From positions 8,369,673 to 8,433,672 of the forward strand of contig CM035355.1 in assembly GCA_020137815.1 (NCBI GenBank): 64,000 nucleotides of DNA, read 5' to 3'. Source of the DNA: Hormiphora californensis (Eukaryota > Ctenophora > Tentaculata > Cydippida > Pleurobrachiidae). Every line of letters begins with the position of its first letter. The stretch's first letter is position 1. Both the position numbers and the translations under genes were made by a program. This document shows, one piece after another, positions 1 through 10,210 of the stretch. The notes under the pieces are model-generated. The model was not told where the DNA came from and made no database searches. It saw nothing but the letters and a program-made list of their open reading frames with translations.

Positions 1-22
1 ACACAGTTCAACTGTGATCTCC

Positions 23-1330
23 CTAAACCCTATCTCCGGGGTCATCCTCCTCTACTTTCCTTCTCTTGCAGTCCCTCCTCTGTTCTCTCTCACTATCTGG
101 TAACTTCCTAAACCCGAACACCATATAACAATTGATAACCTCCCACTCCTCTCTAGAGATAGTCCCCTGACTATTCAACCCCCTCGTCTTGCTAACCACA
201 TCGACCTCCTTCATCTTCCCATCATTATCATAGATGTACTCAGAGAAGGGTGCCTCTAACACACACTCACACCCCTCAGCCTCCAACATTGTCTTCAGAA
301 GGGGGAAGTGGATCAGGTACTCAGGAAGGGTCTCTACAGCTCCGTCCAGATAGAACACATATTTAGATGAGAACAGAGGGAAGTTGGTTATACCTGGCTG
401 TGTGAAGTCTACGTGAAACACACCATTACCAAACCTTGTATCACCCCCTGTCAGTGTCTTGTATCGCTTAACAAAGTAATCTGATCGGGGAATTGTACCA
501 AAGAAGAAGCAGTTTGGTTTTAATCTGCTGGTAGCATTTTTAATCATCCTGACTGCTTGGGCCTGACTCTCGAAGGCGTAGTGAAGTGCGAACTGGCAGG
601 ATACAAGATCAAACTCTACATCGTGTATCTGGTGTTCTGTATACTTATCAGATAAGTTGTCCCTAGTACAGTCTGACACTATGAAGTTAGCTTTGAATGT
701 CAACTCTCTAGGTCTCTCCTCGTATCTAGTTTTACACTGGGCTATACTGACATCTGCAATATCAACACACACCACGTGGGATGGCTTAGCTAGTCCCCAC
801 TTCCTCAGATCACCACCCTTACCACACGCCAGGTCCAGTATAACAGCTCCCCTATCTCCAAGGGGTCCTATCCTGGCCCGGAAATCATTCATGACCAGGC
901 TCTTCACGTAGTTGTTGAATCCTCTGAGGTTAGCTATGCGGCTGTCACCTCGCTGGGCCAGGGATACTTGTTCTAACTTATTGTAGTGTTGCCTGGCTAG
1001 CTCAGCGTTCTCGTGGTTAGGTGGTTTAGTGACCTCGTTGTTAGGTGGTTTAGTATCGTCAGTAGTAGATTTGGAGGTCTGCACTTCTGAGCAGGGGATT
1101 GTCTCTGATGTTTGGTCGGTCTTGGAGTAGGAGTCGGTCTTGGAGTAGGAGTCTGTAGATTTTGAAGGGGAAGACTCCCGAGATGAAGACGCTTTAGATT
1201 TGGAAGACAGTTTGGGTATTTTAGGAAACTTTGGTAGTTTAACAGAGGCCAGGAAGGGTTTTTTAGTTGGTTTTGGATCGGGGGTTTCTTCATCTTGAGA
1301 GAGGTCTTCAAATGTCTGGGAGCGTTTCAT
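23..1330 (-). CDS. RNMT: mRNA cap guanine-N7 methyltransferase (RNMT)
   Basis: This intronless 435-residue frame is the nuclear enzyme that transfers a methyl group from S-adenosylmethionine to N7 of the mRNA cap guanine. Residues 1-105 are a low-complexity Lys/Ser/Pro-rich tail, as in animal RNMT, and carry short internal duplications (SYSKTD twice, TKPPN twice). The catalytic domain starts at the HYNKLEQ motif near residue 115, which is typical of cap methyltransferases. It continues with the SAM-binding loop LDLACGKGGDLRKW (about 165-178), the VDIADVSI segment, and CQFALHYAFES, which corresponds to the cap-binding region. The C-terminus is basic. The ATG at 1330 is the first in frame and gives the expected full length. 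The family assignment is secure; the exact start is inferred. MED27 lies upstream on the same strand about 250 bp away. Confidence 0.95.
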   Translation of the reverse strand: MKRSQTFEDLSQDEETPDPKPTKKPFLASVKLPKFPKIPKLSSKSKASSSRESSPSKSTDSYSKTDSYSKTDQTSETIPCSEVQTSKSTTDDTKPPNNEVTKPPNHENAELARQHYNKLEQVSLAQRGDSRIANLRGFNNYVKSLVMNDFRARIGPLGDRGAVILDLACGKGGDLRKWGLAKPSHVVCVDIADVSIAQCKTRYEERPRELTFKANFIVSDCTRDNLSDKYTEHQIHDVEFDLVSCQFALHYAFESQAQAVRMIKNATSRLKPNCFFFGTIPRSDYFVKRYKTLTGGDTRFGNGVFHVDFTQPGITNFPLFSSKYVFYLDGAVETLPEYLIHFPLLKTMLEAEGCECVLEAPFSEYIYDNDGKMKEVDVVSKTRGLNSQGTISREEWEVINCYMVFGFRKLPDSEREQRRDCKRRKVEEDDPGDRV

Positions 1331-1580
1331 TTCGTAAACTATAATGGAAGGGAGAGGGGTTATTAGGAGAGAAGTAAACTAGAATGGAAGGGAGAGTAGG
1401 GGTTAGAGACTATAAAGGAGAGGGTTAGTGGCAGAGAAGGGGCTAGAAACTAATAGGAATTTAGGGATCACTCTTCAAAAGAAGGCATATAATTTTCGCC
1501 TCAGTTTCGGCATAAATGATGTGAAAATAAAACATGTAATAATTATTAACAACACAAATTAATGTATTCTCTCCGAATGT

Positions 1581-3071
1581 TTAAAATGTTTCATTCTCTA
1601 ATGTGTAGCAAGACAAATGGTAGGCCTTGTCCATGCTAGCGAAATCCCTTCTAACAGGGGGCATTAGTTTATCTTTCTCTGTCTCGTCACTCAGAATCTT
1701 CCCACACCCCGCACAAGGCTGAGAATATAAGTTCTGGTAATAACTCAGCCACACAAAGAATTTACTAGCGTTCTGGAAATGGAGGGATGCTGCATTAGCC
1801 ACCTCGGTTAAACGGTTAAAAACTGTAAACTTGGAGGGCGGCCAGAGGTTATCATTGAGCGTCTCCTCGTTGAAGGAATGCACTATAATCCTCTCTACTA
1901 CCCCGCCCTGCATTACTGCACAGGCCTTCAGAACCTTCCCAACTATTGCCTTTAGCATGGTGCCACTATGACTGGGCATTATCTGGAGTTTCAGGGAGTA
2001 CTGGCTGCTGCCCAGACCAAACTTGGTATTCATCTGGGCCACAAAACTCTCAATAACTGTCCTCTCTACATAGATATGAGGAGAGTTCAACTCAGGATCT
2101 AGCTCCGCTAGGTTCCTTATCTTGATATTCCGTGTGACTTGGTTGAATAGTATCTGACTGTTATCTGTGATACGTGCTGCTCTTGTGTACCCCTCCTGGA
2201 TGTCCTCGTGAGCCTTGTGGGATTGAAGGTCATCTGCAGCCAGGGAGAGCTGGTGGAATCCAATACTGAGAGAGGGAGGGGGAGGGTTACTACTACAGGG
2301 GGAGGTCATCGCACTGACCCTTTCTTACGCACAGAGGGAGGAGGGCGAGGCCAGGCCGGTCAGGGGATTATGGAAAAACCCTTACCTCTTTACTATTCCT
2401 TCTTGAGGGGTCGTGTTGTGTTTCTCCACCAGGGTTGTCAGGGGATACCGCCCCAGGGTAGACATTTTACCCTCCAAACTGTTGATGGCACGATGGATCC
2501 CATTTTGTAGATTGATATGGAGATTACCAATCATCTTCTTACCTGAAAGTAATATGGGGGAGGGGTTGGATTCTGATTTCGGAGAGGATTCACCCTAGGG
2601 GACCAAATGAGGACCGTATGGGGTGAATCCTGTTTCAAGACGTGTTCTAACCTCTGTCCTTGTCGTTGATAGCACGGTGATCCTTTATCCCATCGTTTAT
2701 TGTCTTTCCCCCAGTCAACTCGTCAAATACTAACTATACAACCGGGGTGAAGAGTATTAGATGCTTTGCAAAATGTTATCCCGGGGTAAAGAAAGTTGTT
2801 TTGTTAACTGTTATCAAAATGTTGACTGCTCCCTAAATCCAAATCCACGGTTATCATGCCTCAACTCCCCACTACTCAATATCTGTACCTGCACAGAAGC
2901 CCGGAGGTTCTCCACTAGTTTGATAGCATCAGTTAGTTTCTCCACTGTGCACAACTCCCCCATCGCTGTAGAGTTGGGTGGTTGCTGTAGTTGAGGTGGC
3001 ATCCCTGGGTGGAGCTGCTGCTGTCCTGGATGGTGGGCGTTAGGTGGGGGTCCACCTAGTGTAGAGGCCAT
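1581..3071 (-). CDS. MED27: Mediator complex subunit 27 (MED27), four exons
   Basis: The exons read on the minus strand are 3071-2889, 2733-2652, 2542-2386 and 2313-1581. All introns are GT-AG and all phases close, giving 384 residues. The N-terminus is Pro/Gln-rich (HHPGQQQLHPG), followed by a helix (TVEKLTDAIKLVENLRASVQ) and VFDELTGG, which match the start of the MED27 coiled-coil region. The last exon carries the C-terminal MED27 domain ending in a zinc-binding pattern CAGCGK...HLSC (residues about 340-380). MED27 is a tail/head-junction subunit of Mediator, the nuclear coactivator that bridges transcription factors and RNA polymerase II. The region around the start codon is tandemly duplicated, and the upstream copy creates a short upstream ORF. 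The exon 2 acceptor was chosen so that the phase closes and the protein reads LRASVQ-LVFDEL. Confidence 0.9.
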
Positions 3072-3129
3072 GCTACAATGGGGAGGGATGGTGGGCGTTA
3101 GGTGGGGGTCCACCTAGTGTAGAGGCCAT
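3072..3129 (-). promoter_or_regulatory. duplicated start-codon segment forming an upstream ORF of MED27
   Basis: A tandem copy of the sequence around the MED27 start (unit about 58 bp) lies immediately upstream. It contains its own ATG at 3129. Translation from it runs the same first residues, MASTLGGPPPNAHHP, and then stops at a TAG lying one base before the real ATG at 3071. If the transcript begins upstream, this 18-codon reading frame would act as a terminating upstream ORF. Transcription start is not known. Confidence 0.6.
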
Positions 3130-3308
3130 ACTACAATATAGTTAGGAGGGGTGTAATCGCTAATCAGTGGGAGGAGGCAGAACAATTCAGAGTTTGATCT
3201 ACCGAACCCTCACAGAACGTGGTGTGAGCCACACAAGTCAGAGTGAGACAGTAAACAGTTTAGTTAGACGAGAAATAAAAGAACAAAAACAGAAAATAGT
3301 ACAAAATT

Positions 3309-4140
3309 GGGGGGGGGGGCCGGCTGAAGTTTTTGAAGTTTTTGAAGTCAACTTCAAAAACTTCAAAGAGAAACTTAGGGTGGAAAACTTCAAAAACTTC
3401 AAAAACTTCAAAAACTCATATCTCCTAAACCGTTGGAGATAGGCCCTATGTTGCTTCATAACTCTTATATAAACTTACATATTCCGAACAAGATGCACCC
3501 CTTTAAAAAGCCTATAGTCACTCATAAACCATTAAAACTGGTCTAGCCCAAAAAAAGTCATGCGCACACACAAAATTATGAAAATATCCCATTATCCCTC
3601 GAATTAGATGAGGTGGAGACTTCATTTTGGCACGTACCCCCACTAACTCGAGGCCGCTGATGATTTTGGTGACCATATTTTTTTCACTACTCCCTTCATA
3701 AAAAATTTGCATTTTGTGAAACTGGCAAAAAGGGTGTGGCCCCAAAAAAAATTTTGAAAATTTACTTCATAATTTTTAAACACTTTCTTAGCATTTTCTA
3801 GGCAATATTTTGAGTTATAGAATGAAAATTAAATCTGTTTGTACAAAAAATTTAAATTTTTTACACCAAATTGTGTCATGGATTTCATGGTTAGGAATCA
3901 TTGTAAATATCCTAATTTGTGGTAGAAAAAGTGCAGAAAAGTACGGATAACTTTGCCACAATATGTATTAAGCATGAAACTAACCTAAACAAGTGTGATA
4001 ATAGTCACTGATAGCATAAAAAAGTAGTTTAGAGTTTTTGAAGTTTTTGAAGTTTTTGAAGTCAACTTCAAAAACTTCAAAAACTCAAAAAGTAGGGTGG
4101 AAAACTTCAAACTTCAAAAACTTCAGCCGGCCCCCCCCCC
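3309..4140. mobile_element. non-autonomous hAT-like MITE with 8-bp target duplication
   Basis: The element begins with a G-run followed by CCGGCTGAAGTTTTTGAAG and ends with the inverse, CTTCAAAAACTTCAGCCGG followed by a C-run. The identical octamer ACAAAATT flanks both ends (3301-3308 and 4141-4148). An 8-bp target-site duplication is characteristic of the hAT superfamily. The subterminal regions contain repeated AACTTCAAAA / TTTTGAAGTT motifs in both orientations. There is no transposase reading frame, so it would depend on an enzyme supplied elsewhere. It sits between MED27 and PEX12. Confidence 0.8.
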
Positions 4141-4181
4141 ACAAAATTACAACCCGAGACACAAAATATAATTAAAACTCA

Positions 4182-5239
4182 CTAAATAACATTTAACTTG
4201 ATCAAATCGGCAGTTTTTAACGGCAGCTGAGTCACCGGGCAGGTACCACTATTCATGGCATGTGTATAAATACACACGTAACAGTACACTAGGCCAGTGA
4301 TAGGGACTGCAGTGGGTATCCTGAATTTAGCGCCACACAAATCACAAAACCCGGGGTTAGCTGGAGGTTTAGTGTGAGGTGGGGGAGGTTTTAACTTAGC
4401 CTCATACGGGGATACCTCAACAGCTGACCACTGCTTTAGAAACTGGACATAGAACATTGCTACCGGGAATATCAGCTCTACAACACGACCCACAACCGAT
4501 AGAGGTGGAGGGGAGGTGTCTGAAAAGGAGAGATTCAAACCCAGGAATCCTGACATGAGAGAGTGTTTGTTAGTGTACCCGAGATAGTATCCCAACCTAA
4601 CTGCTGTGTTAACAGCACTCAACCCAAGATTGAAATAAGGGTACCACCTCACCAGGAACTCCCTCCATTTCGGCATCTCATCCCCATGGTGATGATCGTT
4701 ATACCACTCTGCCAGTTTCTGGTTTAGGAATGGAGTCAGGACAGTATCGAGCAATCCCAGAATCTTTAGCAGTTTTACAAGCCTGTCTGACTGGGATGTT
4801 TTAGTGGCTGATGGAGAGAGTGTGTCGCAAGAAAGGGATGGTAGTTTTGATGAAGGAGTATCTAGGTAGGATCGTGATAACCCCCAGTAGTGTTCTGCTA
4901 GAGTCGCATTATGGTGGTAGAGATAGTATCCCTTGGAGAAGGGTTGAGAGTTTGAAGTATAACACGTCTGATAAAGCTGGAGATAATCCTGGTGGGAATG
5001 GTAAGCTGTTAATAGTTGCCATGATAATCAGGGAACGATAAAACAACAATAGTTTGGAACTAGAAGGAACCATCCAACACCGTTATAATCTTTAGAGGGA
5101 TCACTTACCCTATACATTTAGAGAGGTGAAGGAAGGCAGGGATCACTTACCCGATACATTTAGAAAGGTGAAGGAAGGCAGGGTAAAGTGACTTGTTTAG
5201 CTCATCTGCACTAAGGACTGTTAGTAGAGGGGGCACCAT
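4182..5239 (-). CDS. PEX12: peroxisome assembly protein 12 (PEX12), model partly unresolved
   Basis: PEX12 is a RING-finger E3 ubiquitin ligase subunit of the peroxisomal matrix import machinery. Exon 1 (5239-5151) encodes MVPPLLTVLSADELNKSLYP, matching the conserved N-terminus. The terminal exon reads from about 4937 to 4182: YYLYHHNATLAEHYWGLSRS, then membrane helices, the Pro-rich linker and a RING-like end (CDLC...CYVC...CPVTQLP...LIKL), all in the family's order. Between them the frame DVLYFKLSTLLQ (about 4938-4988) joins the last exon only if one base of a GGG run near 4933 is dropped. The phase of the exon 1 junction also does not close, so a base error or a small missed exon is likely. 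DNAJC22 diverges from the same promoter interval. Confidence 0.85.
5101..5185 (-). repeat. two-copy tandem duplication covering the PEX12 exon 1 donor
   Basis: A unit of about 42 bp that holds the last codons of exon 1 (LSKCIG) and the donor GG|GTAAGTGATCCC occurs twice in direct repeat (exon copy ending at 5151, second copy ending near 5109). Both copies keep a consensus GTAAGT donor. The repeats differ by a few substitutions, so the duplication is not brand new. Confidence 0.75.
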
Positions 5240-5284
5240 GACCGCTATAGAGAGAGTTATCTTGTAGTTTGGATTATTGGGGTA

Positions 5285-5550
5285 GTATAGAACGGTAAGG
5301 GGGTGGTAGGGTGGTGATAGGGCGGAGGGCGGGTGGTTGGTAGGGGCGGGTAATTGGGGTGGGGATAGGGCGGGTGGTAAGACTTGGATAGGGCGGGCGG
5401 GAGGGGCGGTAGGTAGGGGCGGGGATAGGGCGGGCGGGAGGGGCCGGGTATGGGCGTAGTTGGGGCGGGTGGTAAGACTGGGATAGGGCGGGCGGGGCGG
5501 TGGGTAGGGGCGGGCGGGAGGGGCGGGTGGTAGGGGTGGGGAAAGGGTGG
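5285..5550. repeat. GC-box-rich tandem repeat in the PEX12/DNAJC22 divergent promoter interval
   Basis: A degenerate G-rich tandem repeat made of GGGCGGGTGGTAG, GGGCGGGAGGGGC and similar units contains many GGGCGG cores, the binding core of Sp1/KLF-type factors. It lies between the start codons of the minus-strand PEX12 (5239) and the plus-strand DNAJC22 (about 5580). A role as a shared bidirectional promoter is inferred from position and motif content. Confidence 0.6.
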
Positions 5551-5579
5551 CTGGGAGATACTGTAGTGAGCTGTGAGAC

Positions 5580-7504
5580 ATGTCGGGTGAAAGTTGATGT
5601 AACTCTTTCTCTCATCTCTTCACTAGGGTCTTAACTACTCTCTTTCCTAACTCTCAGGGCTCTTGGTAGATTTCTTTAACATACCCAGCTATGTGGACAA
5701 AGCTAACGGGAAACACGCTGAGTTTCATCAGGAACTTCGGAGTCTACATCGAAAGCACTTTCCTACGGTAATTATGTGCACCATAACAGATCTGCTGGAC
5801 AGCCAACAGAAAATATGACTACTTTTTAAAATTTAACTCCAACATTATCAAAACTAAGTCTTGTTGCTGAAGGATAACAAACTAAAGCAAGCTCACCGAG
5901 TTTCCATTATATCTAGCCTCAAGTTAACTTGGTGATGTTGGTATTTCAACTGATAGTTGGTGCCAAGTTCAGACTCCTGGTTCACCTGGCAATACCTTTA
6001 GAGGGATATATCTGGCTGAGAGTGATCCTTCTACCCATAGTCACCACTGCAGGTATATCACATGATTGTAACACCTGGGACTGGTCAGTAGGCTCGACAA
6101 TACTGGTTTTAAAAGCTGTAAAAACAAAGGCAATTCTAGTTTCAGCGTCACCTGAAAACCACTGGATTTAACTAATTTCAGGAGTGGTACTGGTTGGTAA
6201 ACTCTACCAAACCCGCAGTTCTCCCTTCCTAACTGTGTTATGCTCCTGTCTCTCCTACATCATCCTCCATCTACTGCTGGGTATCCCAAACAACATCATT
6301 CCTATTGATACCACAACTGGGGCTCTGGTGGGATTCACCTGGTTTAGGAGGTATGAGGGAGAAGGAGAGGAGGAGGGGTTGAGGATAAAGAGAGGAAAGA
6401 AGAAGGTGTTCCTGACATGTGTAGTGGCACTCCTTGTATTGCAGGGTTAGTAGTAACATACTGAAACTGAACAAGTCAACAGCTATTGATAACCTGGATT
6501 AACCCCACATCCCATGACTAAGTGTCCCCGAAAGGGATTCACATGGCAACCGCTCTTATATTACAAGTCAATAACACCCCCGCATCCAGGTGGGTACTAC
6601 TATAACAATGCCACGATGACGATAGAGGGAGTGCAGGTTCCTCTAAGGGATGTGGCTGTCGAGTTCTTCAACTCTCCAGCTTGGGTGGAAACCAAACTGA
6701 AACTAGCGCAGTTCTATGAAGAGGTGAATGGTTCTCGTTCTAAATAGAGAACATCGTATGTTGCTATGGTATCAAGACTCTCAACAACACGCCCCTAGTA
6801 GTGTGTGTTAATTGCCCCTAATTTCAGGTTTGGGAGATAGGGTTCCTGCCCGCACTGAGTCGGTTAAATCTCTTCTCAGACGAGAGCATGTCAGAAGAAG
6901 CTGCGTTTGAGTTACTGGGTGTTGAGGCTAACATAACCTCTACTGCATTAAAAAAGAAGTAGGGATCAGTTTAGCAATGTCCAATAATTCGCAAGTTCAA
7001 TTTTTCGACCAATTGTAATCAGTTGGTCAATCAGTTGTTTTTGAAATCTACATACATTCAACTGTTTCAACTGTTTCCATGGTAACCCCTGATCATATTC
7101 TGTAGGTTCCGTAAGTTATCCCTGGAGTTTCACCCTGACAAACATCCACCTGAGACAAGGGAGAAGGCAAACACAAAGTTTATGGAGCTGAAAACTGCTT
7201 ATGATGTTGTGAGTGATAGCTGGAAAGTAATAAAGAGATAGATGATGTGTGACCCTCTCCCCCCTTGTGATATAAGACACCCCCATGTGATATGTGACAC
7301 CCCCATGTGATATATAGGGGATATATATTGTGACACCCCATTCCCCAGATAATGAAAATGAGGTCCTACCGAACAAAGATAGAGAGTGCCAAAGTCCTGA
7401 AAGAAATGGCAGACCGACTGAATCGATTTGAAGAGAGATACAAGAAATCAAAGGAGAAGAAAGAAGAAGAAAAGAAGGGTGAGGAAGAGAAGACTGAGTT
7501 GTGA
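5580..7504 (+). CDS. DNAJC22: DNAJC22-like multi-pass membrane J-domain protein
   Basis: Exons are 5580-5586 (proposed, encoding MSG), 5658-5767, 5917-6052, 6182-6445, 6590-6723, 6828-6958, 7106-7208 and 7349-7504. All introns are GT-AG and the phases close to 346 residues. Exon 2 reads LLVDFFNIPSYVDKAN, which matches the end of the TM2-like region of DNAJC22 (wurst family). Hydrophobic helices follow (LIVGAKFRLLVHLAIP, LLPIVTTAG, VLLCSCLSYIILHLLLG-like, VVALLVLQ). Next comes a C-terminal J domain with an intact HPD motif in LSLEFHPDKHPPETREKA. The family is associated with clathrin-dependent endocytosis and Hsc70 binding. Two features are unusual: the first TM2 helix pair is missing unless an upstream exon was overlooked, and a charged coiled-coil tail (KKSKEKKEEEKK) follows the J domain. 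Confidence 0.85.
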
Positions 7505-7952
7505 AGATGACATGTTAATTATATAATTTATTTAACCGGGTTATTTATAAACAAACAACGCTGTTTTCTCTTGAGCTAAAACATTTAAGATAAGGGGCCT
7601 AATTTAACAAATTCATTCGTGATAGATATCTGAAGAAAAATATATAACATAAATCATGCAATTTGATAAAATAGTTTTCCTCTGTTATAGCAGTCAGTCT
7701 AGTTTGAACCTGACTTCATTGTTCTCAGAAGAGGTAGTCAGACTAAAGCACCATTCAGCTATCACTACATCATTGGTTAGGTACCACGCTGGATAGTTTT
7801 TCATTTGCACTTTTAAACAATCCAAAGGACAGTTTTATTGACTGCACAGAATTGGATGGGGCTAGAGTTACTATGGCTACCAATTCACAGCGTGTTACCA
7901 TGGTTACCAATTCACAGCTTGTCACCATCATCCTGTTGCCCTGGTAACACAC
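7505..7952. other. convergent intergenic region with X-box-like palindromes
   Basis: This stretch separates the 3' ends of DNAJC22 and the GPCR. It has no supported gene. Near 7868-7950 there is a short degenerate tandem repeat of GTTACCATGGTTACC-type sequence separated by CAATTCACAGC. These half-palindromes resemble RFX X-boxes, but are also a dispersed motif in this window. Confidence 0.5.
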
Positions 7953-9128
7953 TCACAGTGCTTCGTTCACTGTCACATCACAACGTGTCATCTCAGTATG
8001 GTTCCCTCCTCCGTTAGCCCGGTTATTACTCCCCCTACTCAACATTGGCATCCTGACCGCACTGACACTATTCTTCTTCATCCTGCCCACAGCTTTGGCT
8101 GACGTCCACTTGATCTCCTTGCGGATAGCCTTCAGTCGGAACGCGTATACTAGTGGGTTGAGTGCGGGGGAGAGGTACTGGAGCCACCAAACTGTCATCC
8201 GCAGGTGGAAGTTAGTAAGGAATGAGAGAGATGTGGAGACGAGGGAGGGTAACATGTGCCTGATACAACTCAACACATACTGAGGTAACCAGGTAGAGGT
8301 ATCCAGACACATTAGAATCAGAAGCGTTACCGTGACAACCAACTTAGTCTGAGAACTCTCATCTCCCATCTGGGTCCTAGCCTTCCTCTTCAGTCTCATT
8401 ACAGTCACAGTAGTGTAGACTGATGCCATGATGATGGTCAGGAAGGATACAAAGTTGAACGTGATGGAAGTGATGAGGATTCTGTTAATGTCAGTGGTGT
8501 TCACGTAACTCAGCATACACTGGAAGGCAGGGTTCATAAAGACGGTAGTGTGAGGGTACACTACATCCTGAGTGTTCAGACACAATACTACCACCACCCC
8601 TGCTAGGTAGGCCATCACACAGCGGGTATTGGTGACCCATCTCTCACAGTTCAGAGGGAATCTGATAGTGATTATCCTCTCCATACCAATCAGGGTCACT
8701 GTAGCCAGGGTCAACTGGAAGAGGGGTTTATAGAAGAACGCACTGACCCTACACCATATCATGTGTAGCCCCTGGTTAACGAATTGTTTGGGGAAGGGCT
8801 GCTCCGCGGTGGCTGGATCCATCCCTATCCAGATCCCAGTGAAGCAGGCTATACCCACAAACAGCATGTGAAGGGTGCCAATCAGCAGGTCGGTAAGGGA
8901 TAGGAAACAGATAAGGGTGATGTGAGGTCTTCTCAGGGATCTGGATCTAGATCTCTTGATAACTAGGAGTGTAACTAGGTTACCAAGGATGGTTAGAGAG
9001 GAGAGGAGGAGGGTGAAGGTGCCCAGGTAGTAGTTGGGGGCTGTGTCAGCTGTGTTGGTGGTGGATATATTGGTGTCAGGAGTGGTAGTGGACACATTGG
9101 TGTCAGGAGTGTTGGATATATTGGACAT
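7953..9128 (-). CDS. class A (rhodopsin-like) G protein-coupled receptor
   Basis: This intronless 391-residue frame encodes a seven-helix receptor. The extracellular N-terminus carries several N-glycosylation sequons (NIS, NVS). Class A signatures appear in order: GNLVTLL in TM1 (residues about 48-55), SLTDLL in TM2, a Cys before TM3 and CMLSY in ECL2 for the disulfide, MERII at the end of TM3 in place of DRY, WLP in TM6 and NPLVYAF (NPxxY) in TM7. The C-terminal tail has basic and Ser/Thr-rich stretches. The ligand cannot be read from sequence. The ERI variant of DRY is common in some amine, peptide and orphan receptors. Single-exon structure is frequent for invertebrate class A receptors. 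Confidence 0.9.
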   Translation of the reverse strand: MSNISNTPDTNVSTTTPDTNISTTNTADTAPNYYLGTFTLLLSSLTILGNLVTLLVIKRSRSRSLRRPHITLICFLSLTDLLIGTLHMLFVGIACFTGIWIGMDPATAEQPFPKQFVNQGLHMIWCRVSAFFYKPLFQLTLATVTLIGMERIITIRFPLNCERWVTNTRCVMAYLAGVVVVLCLNTQDVVYPHTTVFMNPAFQCMLSYVNTTDINRILITSITFNFVSFLTIIMASVYTTVTVMRLKRKARTQMGDESSQTKLVVTVTLLILMCLDTSTWLPQYVLSCIRHMLPSLVSTSLSFLTNFHLRMTVWWLQYLSPALNPLVYAFRLKAIRKEIKWTSAKAVGRMKKNSVSAVRMPMLSRGSNNRANGGGNHTEMTRCDVTVNEAL

Positions 9129-10208
9129 GTTCCTGATGGGGAAAACACATGGTTAAGTGGACAACAATGGGAGTTTAGTGTCGACATTATCGAAGGAAAA
9201 GAAGAAAACAACAATGCAGGCAGTACTAAACATGGCTAAGGACACGCTTTGTCTACCGAGTATAATTTATCAAACAACGCAAAGTCTTCACTACAAAACA
9301 CAAATAGAAATTAGATAGCTGTGCAGAAAACGGAGGAGGACAACAACTAGTGTTTTACACGCACTATGGGGTCATAAAGCATCAACATGGGAGCATTTTT
9401 AGAAAACAATAGAAAGATTAGAACACAGCTCCAAGAGAAATAATTATAGAGGATTTAGCTTTGCAACATTATCATCACCGCCAACTCCTTGAGGCTTCTC
9501 TCTCTCTAGAGAACCAGTCTTTCTCCTTGAAGCGTGCACAACACTCTATCCTATACAAAATCCTTGAGGTGTCTCTATCTTTCAAAAGAGAAACCACACT
9601 GCTGAGTACCTGCTTTGTTCAAACAACAGATCTGTCATATTTTTCCCTCACTCTCCCTTAGCTTCTCTCTTTCTCTCTTTCGTTCTCTCTCCCTCTCTTT
9701 TCTTCACCACACATCTCTCGACATTCTGATGCGGAAATTACAAAAAGTGCCAAATTACCCACCAATAAAACATCCATCAAGCATATAATTGTGGTTCTTT
9801 TGAAAGCATTATAAAGTGCCAGGAAACCACAAAGTATCTAAATGGGATCATTTGGAAATAATCTTCAAGAAAATGAACATCCTCCTGCTAGAATGCGGTT
9901 TCCCAGGACACCCATTACACCAACATCGACTATATTTATACGGGCACACATAATAATATAATGGCTATCATAATATTATGAAGATGATGATGTGTTATAA
10001 TTATACAACTGTAACGAATTTACCTCGTTAGGCTATAACACGCAAACAATTAATTCCCTTCCCAGGATCAAGAGCACGGAGAAAATGATATATTTTCTAG
10101 GATATATAATCTGTGGGGTATGTGAGAGCTATATGATAGATAGAGAGCTATTATATGGTAAACGTCATGCCTGATTCTAACCTCCCCTATTTATTTCTTC
10201 ACACGCAT
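9129..10208. other. upstream region of the GPCR, no gene recognised
   Basis: About 1.1 kb of AT-rich sequence with TCTCTCT patches. Short frames in it show no conserved composition. It presumably contains the receptor promoter, but no motif stands out. Confidence 0.4.
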
Positions 10209-10210
10209 TA

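Noticed and set aside
23-1311. Additional overlapping frames inside RNMT (997-1311 minus, 657-911 plus)
   Set aside because: Out-of-frame shadows of a well-supported gene.
4811-5041. Plus-strand 76-codon frame as the missing first exon of DNAJC22
   Set aside because: It is antisense to PEX12 and lacks the TM2 motif expected for the DNAJC22 N-terminus.
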